DNA of 64,000 nt from Halomonas sp. HL-93. Lineage in GTDB: Bacteria; Pseudomonadota; Gammaproteobacteria; Pseudomonadales; Halomonadaceae. Under the pieces are notes generated by a model, which had not been told where the DNA came from, did not search any database, and worked only from the letters and a program-made list of their open reading frames with translations. The stretch's first letter is position 1. Every line of letters starts with the position of its first letter. The translations under genes were made by a program, and so were the position numbers. Shown piece by piece: positions 1 to 7,558 of the stretch. The stretch spans positions 2,542,001 to 2,606,000 of the forward strand of contig NZ_LT593974.1 of the NCBI RefSeq assembly GCF_900086985.1, given 5' to 3'.

Positions 1-362
1 CAACTGAAAAACATGAAGGTCTCTTTCGCGGCTTTTTCGGCCTGCTCGAGAAGCTGAGTCCCCATAAGCTCATCTACAACAAAAAAATGTTGTTTATTGA
101 TATTAAATAATGGAGAAGCCCCTGGATACGACGGCTCGGCAACACAGGCGGAAAGATCCATTCGAGTAGCCACTTCTTTCAACCATTCAAGACGGTGGAC
201 GCACTCTATACCTATCGCGCTCATCAACCTGTTCACAGGTGGATCAATAGAAAGGAACCTTAGCGCTAGGCAGCGGTAGCGATTTACTTCCATTTTTTCA
301 TGCGAATAAGCCAAAACAAGTTGTTCTTGTGGCAAAAAGTTAAGTGCTGTTAGCTTATCCAT
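1..362 (-). CDS. Ferritin-like domain protein (3' end cut by window edge)
   Basis: Reading leftward from an ATG at 360-362, the frame stays open to the window edge, giving the first 120 residues. Helical segments carry acidic and histidine residues in a di-iron-like pattern: Glu22 and Glu25 in the first helix, Glu53-x-x-His56 (motif ECVHR) in the second, and a Glu-rich third helix near residues 95-115. This resembles the ferritin-like/rubrerythrin fold, but the C-terminal ligands lie outside the window. It is divergent from the gene at 742, with an AT-rich gap between them. A role in iron binding or peroxide chemistry is inferred from the ExxH pattern only; it could equally be a metal-free ferritin-fold protein. 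Confidence 0.6.
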   Translation of the reverse strand, partial: MDKLTALNFLPQEQLVLAYSHEKMEVNRYRCLALRFLSIDPPVNRLMSAIGIECVHRLEWLKEVATRMDLSACVAEPSYPGASPLFNINKQHFFVVDELMGTQLLEQAEKAAKETFMFFS

Positions 363-651
363 GACTTTTTAACCTCGCTATAAATTAAGGACAGAGCCTA
401 GCAACGGCCTGGCGACATCCTAAAGCAGAGCTAATAGGCCATTCCATGACTCCCATCAATGTTTATTTTATAAATAATAAAATTTAAAGATGGCGACACT
501 ACTTAATATTTAAGGATTAGCTTTAAATAACTTATAGCACATAGATTTTAACTAAAAAATCTCACACTAAAGCATTACCCATGTAATCAATAAAACCCAA
601 AAACTAATTACCCCACATCAAAACCACAAAAAATTCCTTAATGTTAAAAAT

Positions 652-665
652 TTGACCTACATCAA
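652..665. promoter_or_regulatory. Candidate FNR/ANR box upstream of gene at 742
   Basis: The 14-base sequence TTGACCTACATCAA matches the FNR/ANR consensus TTGAT-N4-ATCAA at 9 of 10 defined positions. A TATAAT hexamer lies at 706-711. The box centre is about 50 bases upstream of that hexamer's centre, close to the spacing of class I FNR sites (near -61.5). No good -35 hexamer precedes the -10, which fits activator dependence. The regulator gene is not in the window, so this is a sequence-based inference. Confidence 0.5.
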
Positions 666-705
666 AACAAACAACCCTATAACCTGCCAAAGAAAAAAGG
701 ACAAC

Positions 706-711
706 TATAAT
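706..711 (+). promoter_or_regulatory. Candidate -10 element for gene at 742
   Basis: A perfect TATAAT hexamer lies 30 bases upstream of the start codon at 742. It would place transcription initiation near 718 and leave a short leader containing the AGGAG ribosome-binding site at about 727-731. There is no matching -35, consistent with dependence on the FNR-like box at 652-665. Confidence 0.4.
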
Positions 712-741
712 ATTTAAACTAGCACAGGAGTAGAAAACACA

Positions 742-1101
742 ATGTCAACACTTACCAAAGCGCATGCCGACCCAAAAGCGATCAGTGACGATACCCTGAT
801 TGATTTCTGGTATCAGTCTTGGCTAGAAACCACTAACTCGGTGGTCAAGCTGCAACGCATTTGGCTGGAAACCTTCAACGAAGCATTTCGTCACGAGCTT
901 GACCTTATTTCAACAGTGGCTCCCCTTCATAGCAGACTGACACAGTGCATGCTCGGTTTCGATGGCCCCCCAACACTAACCTCTATGGTGTCCTGCTATC
1001 ACAAAATCTCTGGAGACATGACTGAAGCTACCTATAACCGAATACGCCAGGTGTCTGAGCTCAGCGACGATTTTAGAGAGCGCATTTGGTCTGAACTATG
1101 A
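742..1101 (+). CDS. Small helical protein of unknown function (phasin-like?)
   Basis: A 119-residue protein with ATG at 742 preceded by AGGAG at good spacing. It is mostly predicted amphipathic helix, with several Trp residues in the first half (FWYQSWLETT, QRIWLETF) and a polar C-terminal end. There is no signal peptide, membrane segment or metal motif. The helical, Trp-containing pattern is loosely like short phasins (granule-associated proteins), but I do not recognise the family firmly. A dksA-like gene follows 26 bases downstream on the same strand, so the two are probably co-transcribed from the FNR-like promoter. This would make it a low-oxygen-induced protein. Confidence 0.7.
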   Translation: MSTLTKAHADPKAISDDTLIDFWYQSWLETTNSVVKLQRIWLETFNEAFRHELDLISTVAPLHSRLTQCMLGFDGPPTLTSMVSCYHKISGDMTEATYNRIRQVSELSDDFRERIWSEL

Positions 1102-1127
1102 GAGCAGCCGGGGGCTTATAGGCAACC

Positions 1128-1448
1128 ATGCAAGACAGAAAAGCACGGCTGGAAGCCCTGAAGGCTGAACTTCTGGCCCGCGTACAGCGCTACGAAGATC
1201 ATCGCCACCGTATCAACGGCGCTCTGGATAAGGGTCTTGATGAGCAGGCGATTGAAATCCACAACGATGAGGTGATCGCGCGACTGGAGGCTGAAGCCGA
1301 GGAGGAACTGGCCCAGATCAAACGCGCCCTGGCACGCATTGATGCTCGGGTAGGCGACTCTTGCGAAGAGTGTGGCAGGAAGATCGCTCCTAATCGTATT
1401 GAGGCTTTACCCCATACCACACGTTGTAGAAATTGCTCCGACGTGTAA
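1128..1448 (+). CDS. DksA/TraR-family zinc finger protein
   Basis: 106 residues. The N-terminal two-thirds is a charged coiled coil (about residues 3-72). A C-terminal four-cysteine zinc finger follows: Cys79-x2-Cys82, 17 residues, Cys100-x2-Cys103. Family members bind RNA polymerase through the secondary channel and modulate initiation. The DxxDxA tip motif of true DksA is not visible and the protein is shorter, so it is closer to TraR/YbiI-type proteins. It lies 26 bases after the gene at 742 and converges on the VIT gene with a 10-base gap. The activity on RNA polymerase is family knowledge and was not shown here. Confidence 0.85.
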   Translation: MQDRKARLEALKAELLARVQRYEDHRHRINGALDKGLDEQAIEIHNDEVIARLEAEAEEELAQIKRALARIDARVGDSCEECGRKIAPNRIEALPHTTRCRNCSDV

Positions 1449-1458
1449 AAGGAATTTT

Positions 1459-2148
1459 TTATGCCACAATTCCAAACAGGCGTCCTATAGCCGCTGTTAA
1501 GGCCATTGCGAGTGCCCCCCAGAACATCACACGCCATGCACCTTTTACTATCGGCGCCCCACCAACGCATGCAGCTATAGCACCCAAAAAAGCTAGAAAA
1601 AGTAACGAGAACAACGCCACCAATATAATCAATTGCTCGTGCGGCGCCCACCAAGCCACCAATAAAGGGAACAGAGCGCCGATGGTGAAGGTAGAGGCCG
1701 ATGAAAGTGCGGCCTGAAGAGGTTTTGTTTTTCCGCTGCCAGCTAACCCAATGTCATCTCTAGCATGAGCGCCAAGCGCATCGTTTTTCATCAATTGCTG
1801 GGCAACCTGGCTTGCTAAATCCGGTGTAAGGCCACGGGCTTCGTAGATGGCGCCGAGCTCTGCTTGCTCGTCTTCGTAATCCTCATCCAATGATTTTCTC
1901 TCGATTTCAAGATCAGCATTTTCAGTGTCGGACTGTGAACTGACCGAAACATACTCCCCAGCCGCCATCGACATGGCACCGGCCACCAGCCCTGCAATGC
2001 CAGCTAACAATATATCGTTCTGCGTTGTATTGGCCGCCGCGACCCCAAGAATGAGGCTACTAGTTGAGACAATGCCATCATTCGCGCCCAATACGGCAGC
2101 TCGCAACCACCCCGTACGATGGGACCGATGGGGCTCTATATGTGTCAT
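1459..2148 (-). CDS. VIT1/CCC1-family Fe2+/Mn2+ transporter
   Basis: 229 residues from the ATG at 2148, which has GAGGA about 10 bases upstream; an in-frame TTG at 2175 lacks this support. Two N-terminal membrane helices carry the family motifs (LGANDGIVST, AGAMSMAAGEYVSV). A cytosolic Glu/Asp-rich metal-binding loop follows (about residues 75-130), then three C-terminal helices. VIT proteins move ferrous iron or manganese out of the cytosol; in bacteria they are thought to export excess metal. The neighbouring ferritin-like gene makes an iron-handling role plausible. It converges on the dksA-like gene. Confidence 0.88.
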   Translation of the reverse strand: MTHIEPHRSHRTGWLRAAVLGANDGIVSTSSLILGVAAANTTQNDILLAGIAGLVAGAMSMAAGEYVSVSSQSDTENADLEIERKSLDEDYEDEQAELGAIYEARGLTPDLASQVAQQLMKNDALGAHARDDIGLAGSGKTKPLQAALSSASTFTIGALFPLLVAWWAPHEQLIILVALFSLLFLAFLGAIAACVGGAPIVKGAWRVMFWGALAMALTAAIGRLFGIVA

Positions 2149-2216
2149 AGATTTAGTTTCCTCGCCGACGACCAAAGCACTTGCGGCCCAGTGAATGCTT
2201 TATCGCGTGAGCAGAA

Positions 2217-2531
2217 CTAATCATCAACAAGACCTGCAGCCCGCAGCCGCTCCCTTAGGCGCTGGTTCTCCTCAATCAGATCCGTCGCCAGGGCGGCAAG
2301 TTCGGGAGCGGCTTCGAAGTCACGCTCTAACTGGCTCATCCGTCGAGCACGGGTCAGGTCTCGGCTTGTAAACCGCCAACTCGCCACATAGGGTGACCCA
2401 TCGGCCAACAGACCGCTTTCAATGCGCTCGACGACCCAACCAGCTTCTACCGAGCAGGCTCGCGCTAAATCCTCGACGGTTAGAGTCGCCTCATCGATCA
2501 GTTCGCCGCTAACGATACGCTGCTGAGCCAT
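2217..2531 (-). CDS. cbpM: Chaperone modulator CbpM
   Basis: 104 residues, MerR-like in the N-terminal half (VEDLARACSVEAGWVVERIESG) with a C-terminal helix (LIEENQRLRERL). This is the layout of CbpM, which binds the J domain of CbpA and blocks its co-chaperone activity. It starts 3 bases after the cbpA stop codon, the usual cbpA-cbpM operon order, so the two are almost certainly translated from one message. The length matches the family. Confidence 0.92.
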   Translation of the reverse strand: MAQQRIVSGELIDEATLTVEDLARACSVEAGWVVERIESGLLADGSPYVASWRFTSRDLTRARRMSQLERDFEAAPELAALATDLIEENQRLRERLRAAGLVDD

Positions 2532-2534
2532 CTT

Positions 2535-3476
2535 CTAGCCTCCCTTTCGTTGGCGTGGATCGAATGCCAGTTCTTGCGCCATGGTTTGGTACAGTTCTCG
2601 AGCCTTGTCGGTATCGGCTGGGGGTAGTACCACCTCGAGCTCCACATAAAGGTCGCCCGGCTCCAGCCCTGGAATACCACGCCCCCTCAGGCGCAATCGA
2701 CGCCCCGTCTGTGACCCAGTTGGCACCTTGAGTTTAATCAACCCTGAAGGAGTCAGGGTTTCGATACTGGCGCCAAGCGCGGCCTCCCAAGGCGTAACCG
2801 ACACCTTTTGGTATACATCTCTTCCCTCAACTCGATAACGCAAATCCGGTGTAAAGTGTATTTCCAAGTACAGGTCACCTGCCGAACCACCTCCAACTCC
2901 GGGACTGCCTTGCCCCGAGAGGCGAATATGCTGGCCCGCTTTAATACCCTTGGGTATCTGTACGTTAAGGGTGTGCTCTCGGGAGACAACGCGGCCTTGG
3001 GCATCCACCTGTGGCATTTGCAAGGTAATTGCCCGGTTGGCGCCGTAGAAAGCATCCTTCAGGTCGATGCTGATCTTGGCATGACGGTCCTCACCGCGCA
3101 TCTGATAACTGCGTTTACCTCGGCCTGTACGGCCCCCTTGCCCAAACAGGTTGGCAAAAAAGTCGCTGAACTCACCTAAATCGGCCTCTTCGAAGCCGCG
3201 GCCTCTAAACTCAAAGCCCGAATCCCAGTCAGGAGGTGGCTGGAAGTCCTCCCCAGAATGGTATTGCTCGGCAAGTTGATCATAAGCGAAGCGTTTCTCT
3301 GGATCTGTCAACACCGCTTTTGCTTCATTAACCTCTTGCATGCGCTGTTCCGCTTCAGACTCTTTGCTGACATCAGGATGAAACTTACGCGCTAACTTGC
3401 GGTAGGCTTTCTTGATTTCCTCGGCCGTCGCGGCCTTTTCTACCCCAAGCACTTGGTAGTAATCCTTGAATTCCAC
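2535..3476 (-). CDS. cbpA: Curved DNA-binding protein / DnaJ-class co-chaperone CbpA
   Basis: 313 residues. An N-terminal J domain (1-70) contains the HPD motif in KFHPDVSK. A Gly/Phe-rich linker follows (about 75-120), then two DnaJ C-terminal beta domains (about 130-300). The zinc finger of full DnaJ is absent, as expected for CbpA. It stimulates DnaK and binds curved DNA, mainly in stationary phase. It is followed at once by cbpM on the same strand. A GGAGC ribosome-binding site lies just before the ATG. Length and domain order are typical. Confidence 0.95.
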   Translation of the reverse strand: MEFKDYYQVLGVEKAATAEEIKKAYRKLARKFHPDVSKESEAEQRMQEVNEAKAVLTDPEKRFAYDQLAEQYHSGEDFQPPPDWDSGFEFRGRGFEEADLGEFSDFFANLFGQGGRTGRGKRSYQMRGEDRHAKISIDLKDAFYGANRAITLQMPQVDAQGRVVSREHTLNVQIPKGIKAGQHIRLSGQGSPGVGGGSAGDLYLEIHFTPDLRYRVEGRDVYQKVSVTPWEAALGASIETLTPSGLIKLKVPTGSQTGRRLRLRGRGIPGLEPGDLYVELEVVLPPADTDKARELYQTMAQELAFDPRQRKGG

Positions 3477-3781
3477 TTATGAAAGCTCCTTCGGTGCTTG
3501 ACAACCCACAATCGTCTTGACCGTTATGCCACCCCTAAAAGGAATCAGCTGTTTAATTCCAGCTTAGTCGATAATAGGAAGGAGGGGATGATAGGCAGAA
3601 GCTGTAGATGGATAAACTAAATGTCACCTACCTCTGCACTTTGCAGACATTAGCCAAATTAATGGACCGGTCGCCGACATGCTTACAACACCAACAGCTC
3701 CACTCATCGGGCATTGCCTTTCGTCTGGAAACCGACTAGCCTTGGGAACGTTCCCATTTTTATTATAGCGTACCGACATCT
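3477..3781. other. Divergent promoter region between cbpA and lacI-type gene
   Basis: 305 bases between two divergent genes. The left part holds the cbpA ribosome-binding site and promoter; no heat-shock sigma-32 consensus was recognised. The right part holds a perfect LacI-type palindrome at 3743-3756. A 43-codon open frame at 3608-3739 has no ribosome-binding site and is not called. Confidence 0.6.
3743..3756. promoter_or_regulatory. LacI-family operator (perfect palindrome)
   Basis: TGGGAACGTTCCCA is a perfect 14-base inverted repeat with the central CG dinucleotide typical of LacI/GalR operators. It ends 26 bases before the start codon of the LacI-family gene at 3782, so it probably overlaps the promoter and mediates autoregulation of the regulator and the downstream kdgK operon. 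I saw no second copy in front of the minus-strand uronate operon. Confidence 0.75.
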
Positions 3782-4789
3782 ATGCCTTCGCCGCCTACCC
3801 GAGCCACCTTGATCGACGTTGCCAAGCTAGCGGGTACCTCCAAGTCCAGCGTTTCACGCTTCTTCGGCCCCGAACGCGACAAGCTTTCCCAATCGCTGCA
3901 GCAGCGCGTTGCCGAGGCGGCGGCGGCATTGGGCTACCATCCCAACCAGATGGCGCGAGGGCTCAAAGGCGGCGGCTCCCGCCTGCTGGGGATGATGGTG
4001 GCGGATATACGCAACCCTTTTTCGGTGGCCGTGATGCATGGCGTGGAGCTCGCATGCCGCGACTTCGGATACTCCTTGATGGTCTGCAATACCGATAACG
4101 ACCCGGCACTTGAACAACACCACCTGGCGACGCTTGCGGCCTATCAGGTCGAAGGGCTGGTTATCAATGCCGCCGGGCAACCGGGACAGGCATTGCTGGA
4201 AAGCGGCGTCCCCGTGGTCCTGCTCGATCGTGACATCCACCATCTCGACGCCGAGGTGATCGGTCTCGACAATGCCCTCGCGATCGATATGGCCCTGGCG
4301 CACCTGGCGCAGCAGGGCTATCGCTCGATTCTGTATGTCAGCGAAACGCCCGAGCACACCAGCACTCGCCAGGCGCGGCTGGATCGCTTTCAGCAGCAGG
4401 CAGACGCCATGGGCTTCACCCGCCAGACGCTGATGCTCAGCCCCCGTGACATCGACACGCCCTGCACCGGCTTGGCCGCGTTCTTGGCACCGCATCCGCC
4501 CGGCCATTGTGCGGTGCTGTGCGCCAATGGCAATGCCACGCTCGCCATGGCGCGATGCTTCAAGCAGCTCGACGTCGCGATGGGCCCGGTGGGGTTAGTG
4601 GGCATTGACGAACTCGAATTGTGCGAGCTGATGACACCGGGTATTACCACGCTGGCCCAGCCCACCGACAGCATCGGCCGTGATGCCGTCGCCTGTCTGG
4701 TCAACCAGCTTGAGCGACGCGCAACGCCGCTGGCGTTTCACAGCCGTCATTCACCTCGGTTACTCGTCCGGGGCAGTACCGCTCCATGA
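3782..4789 (+). CDS. LacI-family regulator of ketodeoxygluconate metabolism (KdgR-type)
   Basis: 335 residues. An N-terminal helix-turn-helix (about 9-56; TLIDVAKLAGTSKSSVSRF) and hinge helix (NQMARGLKGG) are followed by a periplasmic-binding-protein-like sensor domain. The dimer interface and ligand pocket motifs are of LacI type (GLVINAAG, VPVVLLDRD, GLVGIDELE). It heads a plus-strand operon for KDG kinase and related enzymes, so the inducer is probably KDG or KDPG (inference). The palindrome 26 bases upstream is its likely operator. No clear Shine-Dalgarno sequence precedes the ATG. Confidence 0.88.
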   Translation: MPSPPTRATLIDVAKLAGTSKSSVSRFFGPERDKLSQSLQQRVAEAAAALGYHPNQMARGLKGGGSRLLGMMVADIRNPFSVAVMHGVELACRDFGYSLMVCNTDNDPALEQHHLATLAAYQVEGLVINAAGQPGQALLESGVPVVLLDRDIHHLDAEVIGLDNALAIDMALAHLAQQGYRSILYVSETPEHTSTRQARLDRFQQQADAMGFTRQTLMLSPRDIDTPCTGLAAFLAPHPPGHCAVLCANGNATLAMARCFKQLDVAMGPVGLVGIDELELCELMTPGITTLAQPTDSIGRDAVACLVNQLERRATPLAFHSRHSPRLLVRGSTAP

Positions 4790-4823
4790 TCATTACCTAT
4801 TTCACTAAATAGAGGCTACCTCC

Positions 4824-5807
4824 ATGGAAAACAGGCGCTCTTCTTCCCCTCAGGTGCTTACTTTCGGCGAAGCAATGGCCATGTTCATTGCCGATGCCCC
4901 AGGTGACCTATCGGCGATCGAGCACTTCCATCGCCGACTGGCCGGTGCCGACAATAACGTGGCGATTGGACTGTCCCGCCTTGGGTTTCATGTAGGCTGG
5001 TTGAGTCGTGTCGGTACCGACAGCCTCGGCCGGTTTATCCAGCATGCCTTGAGCGCTGAAGGTATCGATGACCGTTACATCCATACCGATACGCAGCATC
5101 CAACAGGGCTGATGTTCAAGGAGCGCGCCGAGGAAGGCGCCGATCCTCGCGTGGAGTATTTCCGACGCGGCAGTGCCGCAAGTTACCTGTCCGTCGACGA
5201 TGCCTCGACCATCGACTTCTCGTCGCTCACTCATCTACACGCCACCGGGATTACCCCCGCGCTCTCGGAAAGCGCCTGTAAGTTGACGCGCCATTTAATG
5301 CGCCAGGCCCGCGCCCAGGGTGCCAGCGTCTCCTTTGACCCCAACCTGCGCCCCTCACTTTGGCCGAGTGAAGACGCCATGCGCGACACCCTGAATGAGC
5401 TTGCAGGTCACGCCGACTGGGTGCTCCCCGGCCTTGCCGAAGGGCGCTTACTGACCCAGCAGGAGACCCCGGATGCCATCGCCGACGCTTACCTGGCGCG
5501 CGGCGCTAAGGCGGTGGTGATTAAATTGGGGCCAGAAGGCAGCTACTATCGGGGAATGCTCACCGGCAAACTGGAGAGTTTTACCGTGCCGGGTCAGCCG
5601 GTGGCCAGGGTGGTGGATACGGTCGGCGCCGGTGACGGCTTCGCCGTGGGGTTGATCAGCGCGCTACTCGACGGTCTGTCACCCCAGCAAGCACTCAACC
5701 GGGGCAACCTGGTGGGTGCCCAGGCCGTTCAAGTGGTCGGCGACATGGAAGGGCTGCCCAATCGCCAGCAACTCCAGGCGCTTGAAGCCGACCACCCCGA
5801 TGCCTGA
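4824..5807 (+). CDS. kdgK: 2-dehydro-3-deoxygluconokinase (PfkB family)
   Basis: 327 residues of ribokinase/PfkB type. The N-terminal substrate region has the GADNNVAIGLSRLG motif, and the C-terminal PfkB signature is DTVGAGDGFAVG near residues 262-273, with the catalytic Asp in GAGD. It phosphorylates KDG to KDPG, the step before Entner-Doudoroff aldolase cleavage. It lies 34 bases after the LacI-type gene and ahead of a dehydrogenase, phosphatase and kduD on the same strand. A fructokinase-like specificity cannot be fully excluded, but the context strongly favours KDG. Confidence 0.9.
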   Translation: MENRRSSSPQVLTFGEAMAMFIADAPGDLSAIEHFHRRLAGADNNVAIGLSRLGFHVGWLSRVGTDSLGRFIQHALSAEGIDDRYIHTDTQHPTGLMFKERAEEGADPRVEYFRRGSAASYLSVDDASTIDFSSLTHLHATGITPALSESACKLTRHLMRQARAQGASVSFDPNLRPSLWPSEDAMRDTLNELAGHADWVLPGLAEGRLLTQQETPDAIADAYLARGAKAVVIKLGPEGSYYRGMLTGKLESFTVPGQPVARVVDTVGAGDGFAVGLISALLDGLSPQQALNRGNLVGAQAVQVVGDMEGLPNRQQLQALEADHPDA

Positions 5808-5849
5808 CGCTTGGCGATACGTTAAAAGGCTTTTACCCAGGAGATAACC

Positions 5850-6824
5850 GTGAAGAAACGTTTGGTAGTTCAAGGACGACTCAGCGACGCCCAGCTCGAC
5901 ACACTCAACGACTTATTTAAGGTGGACGTACTGCCCAAACCCAACGCGCTGGATGCACCTGAAAATCGCGCGGTACTGGCAGGCACGCAGGGCATCATCG
6001 GTTCCGGCCTGGCGATTACCCCGGCGTTATTGGACGCAGCGCCCCAATTAGAAGTCATCGCGACTATCTCCGTAGGCTACGACAACATCCCCGTCGATGA
6101 ACTTACCAAACGCGGCATTATGCTGTGCAATACGCCCGACGTGCTTACCGAAACCACCGCCGATACAGGCTTTACCCTGATCATGGCCACGGCCAGGCGC
6201 GCCGTTGAACTCGCCGAGTGGGTGAAAGCCGGGCAGTGGCAGTCAAGCATTGGCCCCGATCGGTTCGGTAGCGACGTACATGGCAAGACTCTGGGCATGG
6301 TGGGTTTCGGCCGGATCGGTCAGGCCGTCGCCCGGCGTGGGGCCCTGGGGTTTGGCATGCAGGTGCTCTATTCCAACGCCTCGCCCAAACCCGCGCTGGA
6401 AAAAGAACTGGGCGCCCAGCGCCGCGAACTCAACGAGCTGCTGGCCGAGGCCGATTTCGTGTGCGTTACGGTGCCCCTCACCGCCAACACCGAGCGTTTG
6501 ATCGGCGCCCGGGAGTTCGCACAGATGAAGCCGTCGGGCATTTTCATCAATATCGCCCGGGGCAAAGTAGTCGATGAAAGCGCCCTGATACACGCGCTGG
6601 AAAACGGCGTCATCCACGCGGCAGGGCTCGACGTGTTCGAGCAGGAGCCATTGCCGGCATCGTCGCCGTTGCCGAAGATGCCCAATGTGGTCGCCCTGCC
6701 CCATATTGGCTCTGCCACCCATGAAACCCGGGACGCCATGGCCCAACGGGCAGTGGATAATATTCGCCTTGCACTGCAGGGCGAGCGCCCGATTAGCCTA
6801 GTTAACGAGGAAACCTATCAGTGA
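5850..6824 (+). CDS. D-isomer 2-hydroxyacid dehydrogenase (2-ketoaldonate/glyoxylate reductase type)
   Basis: 324 residues starting at GTG 5850 with AGGAG a few bases upstream. The split catalytic domain carries the usual Arg, Glu and His in the second half (NIARGKVVDE, FEQEPLP, PHIGSATHET). The central Rossmann domain has GMVGFGRIGQAVARR. The closest groups I recognise are GhrB/TkrA 2-ketogluconate and glyoxylate/hydroxypyruvate reductases. Within a KDG operon it may reduce a 2-keto sugar acid, but the substrate is not readable from sequence. It overlaps the next gene by 4 bases (GTGA). Confidence 0.87.
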   Translation: MKKRLVVQGRLSDAQLDTLNDLFKVDVLPKPNALDAPENRAVLAGTQGIIGSGLAITPALLDAAPQLEVIATISVGYDNIPVDELTKRGIMLCNTPDVLTETTADTGFTLIMATARRAVELAEWVKAGQWQSSIGPDRFGSDVHGKTLGMVGFGRIGQAVARRGALGFGMQVLYSNASPKPALEKELGAQRRELNELLAEADFVCVTVPLTANTERLIGAREFAQMKPSGIFINIARGKVVDESALIHALENGVIHAAGLDVFEQEPLPASSPLPKMPNVVALPHIGSATHETRDAMAQRAVDNIRLALQGERPISLVNEETYQ

Positions 6825-7510
6825 ATTCTGCAATGAACACGGCCACCCCCCTCTGCCTGCTGTTCGATTGCGATGGCACCCTGGTGGATAGTGAAATACT
6901 GCTTGCCGAGGTAATGGGCGACATTCTGCCCGAATTCAACTTACCCTTCTCCGCCCAGCAATATATGGACGAGTTTCGAGGTGTACGTTTTCAGACTATC
7001 GTCGAAACCTTGGAAAACCGTTTTCAAGCGCTTGCTGAAGGTAAATTTACCCAACTTGAGGCAGGCATGCGGGCGCGCATGGAGGCTCGCATGCGTGCCG
7101 AGCTTTTAGCCATCCCCGGAATGCCTGCCGCCCTTGAGCAGCTAACGGGCCATCCTAAGGCCGTAGTATCTAACGGCCCTGAACGCAAAATACGCTGCGC
7201 ATTGGAAAGCACCGATCTTGGCCACTATTTTGAAGACAGACTGTTCAGCGCCTATACCCTTAACGTATGGAAGCCAGACCCAGAACTTTATCGCAAGGCG
7301 GCTGCCGCCATGGGTTATTCCCCTCAACACTGTATCGTGGTCGATGATGCCGCCGTGGGTGTGGAAGCGGGGTTGGAAGCAGACATGCACGTTATTCATC
7401 TCAATCACTTCCCGAATGAAGAGAGCACGCCCGAAGGCGCCATTGGCATTCAGCATGCCAGCGAGTTACCCGCTGCTATTGCGCGCCTATCAGCTAAAGT
7501 GAGTGCTTAG
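6821..7510 (+). CDS. HAD-superfamily sugar-phosphate phosphatase (YieH-like)
   Basis: 229 residues from GTG 6821, which overlaps the previous stop; an ATG at 6833 is an alternative. Motif I is FDCDGTLVDSE, motif II is the Ser of VVSNGP, motif III is the Lys of WKPDPELY and motif IV is VVDDAAVGVEA. A helical cap lies between motifs I and II. It resembles E. coli YieH, a 6-phosphogluconate phosphatase, and related beta-phosphoglucomutase-like HADs. Inside a KDG/KDPG operon a sugar-acid phosphate substrate is likely. Its role opposite a kinase is odd and is discussed as a finding. Confidence 0.85.
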   Translation: MNSAMNTATPLCLLFDCDGTLVDSEILLAEVMGDILPEFNLPFSAQQYMDEFRGVRFQTIVETLENRFQALAEGKFTQLEAGMRARMEARMRAELLAIPGMPAALEQLTGHPKAVVSNGPERKIRCALESTDLGHYFEDRLFSAYTLNVWKPDPELYRKAAAAMGYSPQHCIVVDDAAVGVEAGLEADMHVIHLNHFPNEESTPEGAIGIQHASELPAAIARLSAKVSA

Positions 7511-7558
7511 CTTGTGGGTTGAAAATTCTCGGTATGACGATGATAAAGGGGCTATTCA

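Larger units (their letters stand above)
363..741. other. AT-rich divergent intergenic region
   Basis: About 380 bases without a convincing reading frame, much richer in A and T than the flanking genes. It separates the divergent ferritin-like gene and the small gene at 742, so it should hold both promoters. An FNR/ANR-like box and a consensus-like -10 element lie near its right end and are listed separately. No repeat or RNA gene is seen. Confidence 0.6.

Noticed and set aside
3608..3739. 43-codon frame upstream of the LacI-type gene
   Set aside because: No ribosome-binding site, Gln/His/Leu-rich translation, and it runs close to the operator; more likely promoter DNA.
3854..4507. 217-codon open frame on the minus strand
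   Set aside because: Antisense to the LacI-family gene; it is a shadow of high-GC codon structure.
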